Positions 63,665 to 64,000 of a stretch of DNA of 64,000 nucleotides are shown in pieces; the first letter of the stretch is position 1, and each line of letters opens with the position of its first letter. Position numbers and translations under genes: made by a program. Under the pieces are notes generated by a model. That model was not told where the DNA came from and did not search any database. It saw only the letters and a list, made by a program, of their open reading frames with translations. Origin of the DNA: Arenibacter antarcticus (GTDB lineage Bacteria; Bacteroidota; Bacteroidia; Flavobacteriales; Flavobacteriaceae); contig NZ_CP166679.1 in NCBI RefSeq assembly GCF_041320605.1, positions 2,962,001 to 3,026,000 of the forward strand, in the 5' to 3' direction.

Positions 63665-64000
63665 ATGAGTGAATTGAGTGTAAATCACTTGTTGGGGATA
63701 AAGTATCTGAAAGAAACGGATATTCAGCTCATTTTTGAAACTGCAGATCATTTTAAGGAAGTTTTAAGCCGATCTATAAAAAAGGTTCCTTCGCTTCGCG
63801 ATATTACCATCGCTAATATCTTTTTTGAGAACAGTACAAGGACAAGACTTTCCTTTGAATTGGCGGAAAAGCGACTCTCTGCGGATGTGGTGAATTTCTC
63901 TTCTGGACAATCCTCAGTAAAGAAAGGCGAAACCTTGATCGATACCGTTAATAATATCCTATCCATGAAGGTAGATATGGTAGTGATGCGACATCCCAAT
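63665..64000 (+). CDS. pyrB: Aspartate carbamoyltransferase catalytic chain (partial)
   Basis: 112 residues are visible and the gene continues past the right edge. The start ATG at 63665 lies four bases after pyrR. The N-terminal domain carries the carbamoyl-phosphate motif FFENSTRTRLSFE (about 54-66) and SSVKKGETL (about 83-91) with the lysine loop, the signature of ATCase. It makes carbamoyl-aspartate, the first committed step of pyrimidine synthesis; regulation by the adjacent pyrR is expected. Confidence 0.96.
   Translation, partial: MSELSVNHLLGIKYLKETDIQLIFETADHFKEVLSRSIKKVPSLRDITIANIFFENSTRTRLSFELAEKRLSADVVNFSSGQSSVKKGETLIDTVNNILSMKVDMVVMRHPN

Overview
The window reads as one chromosomal segment of a marine-type member of the Flavobacteriaceae (Bacteroidota), close to the Arenibacter/Maribacter/Zobellia kind. 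The evidence is AT-rich DNA, -7 promoter elements of the TAnnTTTG type in place of sigma-70 -10 boxes, few Shine-Dalgarno sequences, bacillithiol synthesis (BshC), and family-typical neighbours such as RDD/SpoIIM/MoxR/DUF58, DUF3820, DUF922 and DUF3817 proteins. The genus is inference. I see no phage, insertion sequence, CRISPR array, rRNA or tRNA. Most of the window is ordinary core genome, and the coding density is high.

Layout. 1-6.7 kb (minus strand): the edge of a GH20 hexosaminidase lipoprotein, a DUF1569 protein, an exported Gfo/Idh/MocA oxidoreductase, an aldehyde dehydrogenase and a secreted M14 metallopeptidase. 6.9-10.5 kb: bshC, a PLP-dependent decarboxylase and an FMN-binding oxidase-like protein. 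10.7 kb: a terminator hairpin with no visible gene in front of it. 11-15.8 kb: guaA, a five-LysM receptor-like lipid/periplasmic protein, OsmC and a DUF922 putative protease. 15.8-23.5 kb: a Tat-exported sugar isomerase-like protein, a DUF3820 protein, pyrG, yidC, mnmA and a nitronate monooxygenase-like enzyme. 23.5-27.2 kb (minus): DinB, DUF2007, SCO and TPR proteins, with a probable decayed membrane gene between DUF2007 and SCO.

27.9-35.5 kb: a tightly packed divergent cluster. SpoIIM-like, multi-pass membrane, DUF4129, DUF4350, MoxR ATPase and DUF58 proteins lie on the minus strand, and RDD plus TRIC-type membrane proteins on the plus strand. It is the strongest candidate for an incompletely understood multi-protein membrane system. 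35.5-43.5 kb: a cyclophilin lipoprotein, a CoA-type Nudix hydrolase, a divergent PlsC-like acyltransferase, an ECF sigma factor with a membrane partner, an AbgB-like amidohydrolase, a type II NADH dehydrogenase, XerD and a small outer-membrane barrel. 43.6-47.8 kb: aroQ, a repeat-bearing non-coding stretch, DUF3817, lipoamide dehydrogenase, MsrB and a lipoprotein with a short collagen-like segment.

48-54.6 kb (plus): glycogen branching enzyme, a GH31 alpha-glucosidase, an M48 lipoprotein protease and an MFS transporter of the Atg22/UMF1 type. 54.6-56.8 kb (minus): ECF sigma factor, a probable anti-sigma membrane protein, and an exported protein built from short tyrosine-bearing repeats; the three look like one envelope-response operon. 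57-64 kb: lon, cmk, a LysM/BON protein, rpsA with a long leader, and pyrR followed by the start of pyrB.

Names and functions come from recognising sequence motifs by eye. No database search or structure prediction was run. Start codons were chosen from homolog-like N-termini, signal peptides and promoter positions, and I say so where the choice is uncertain.
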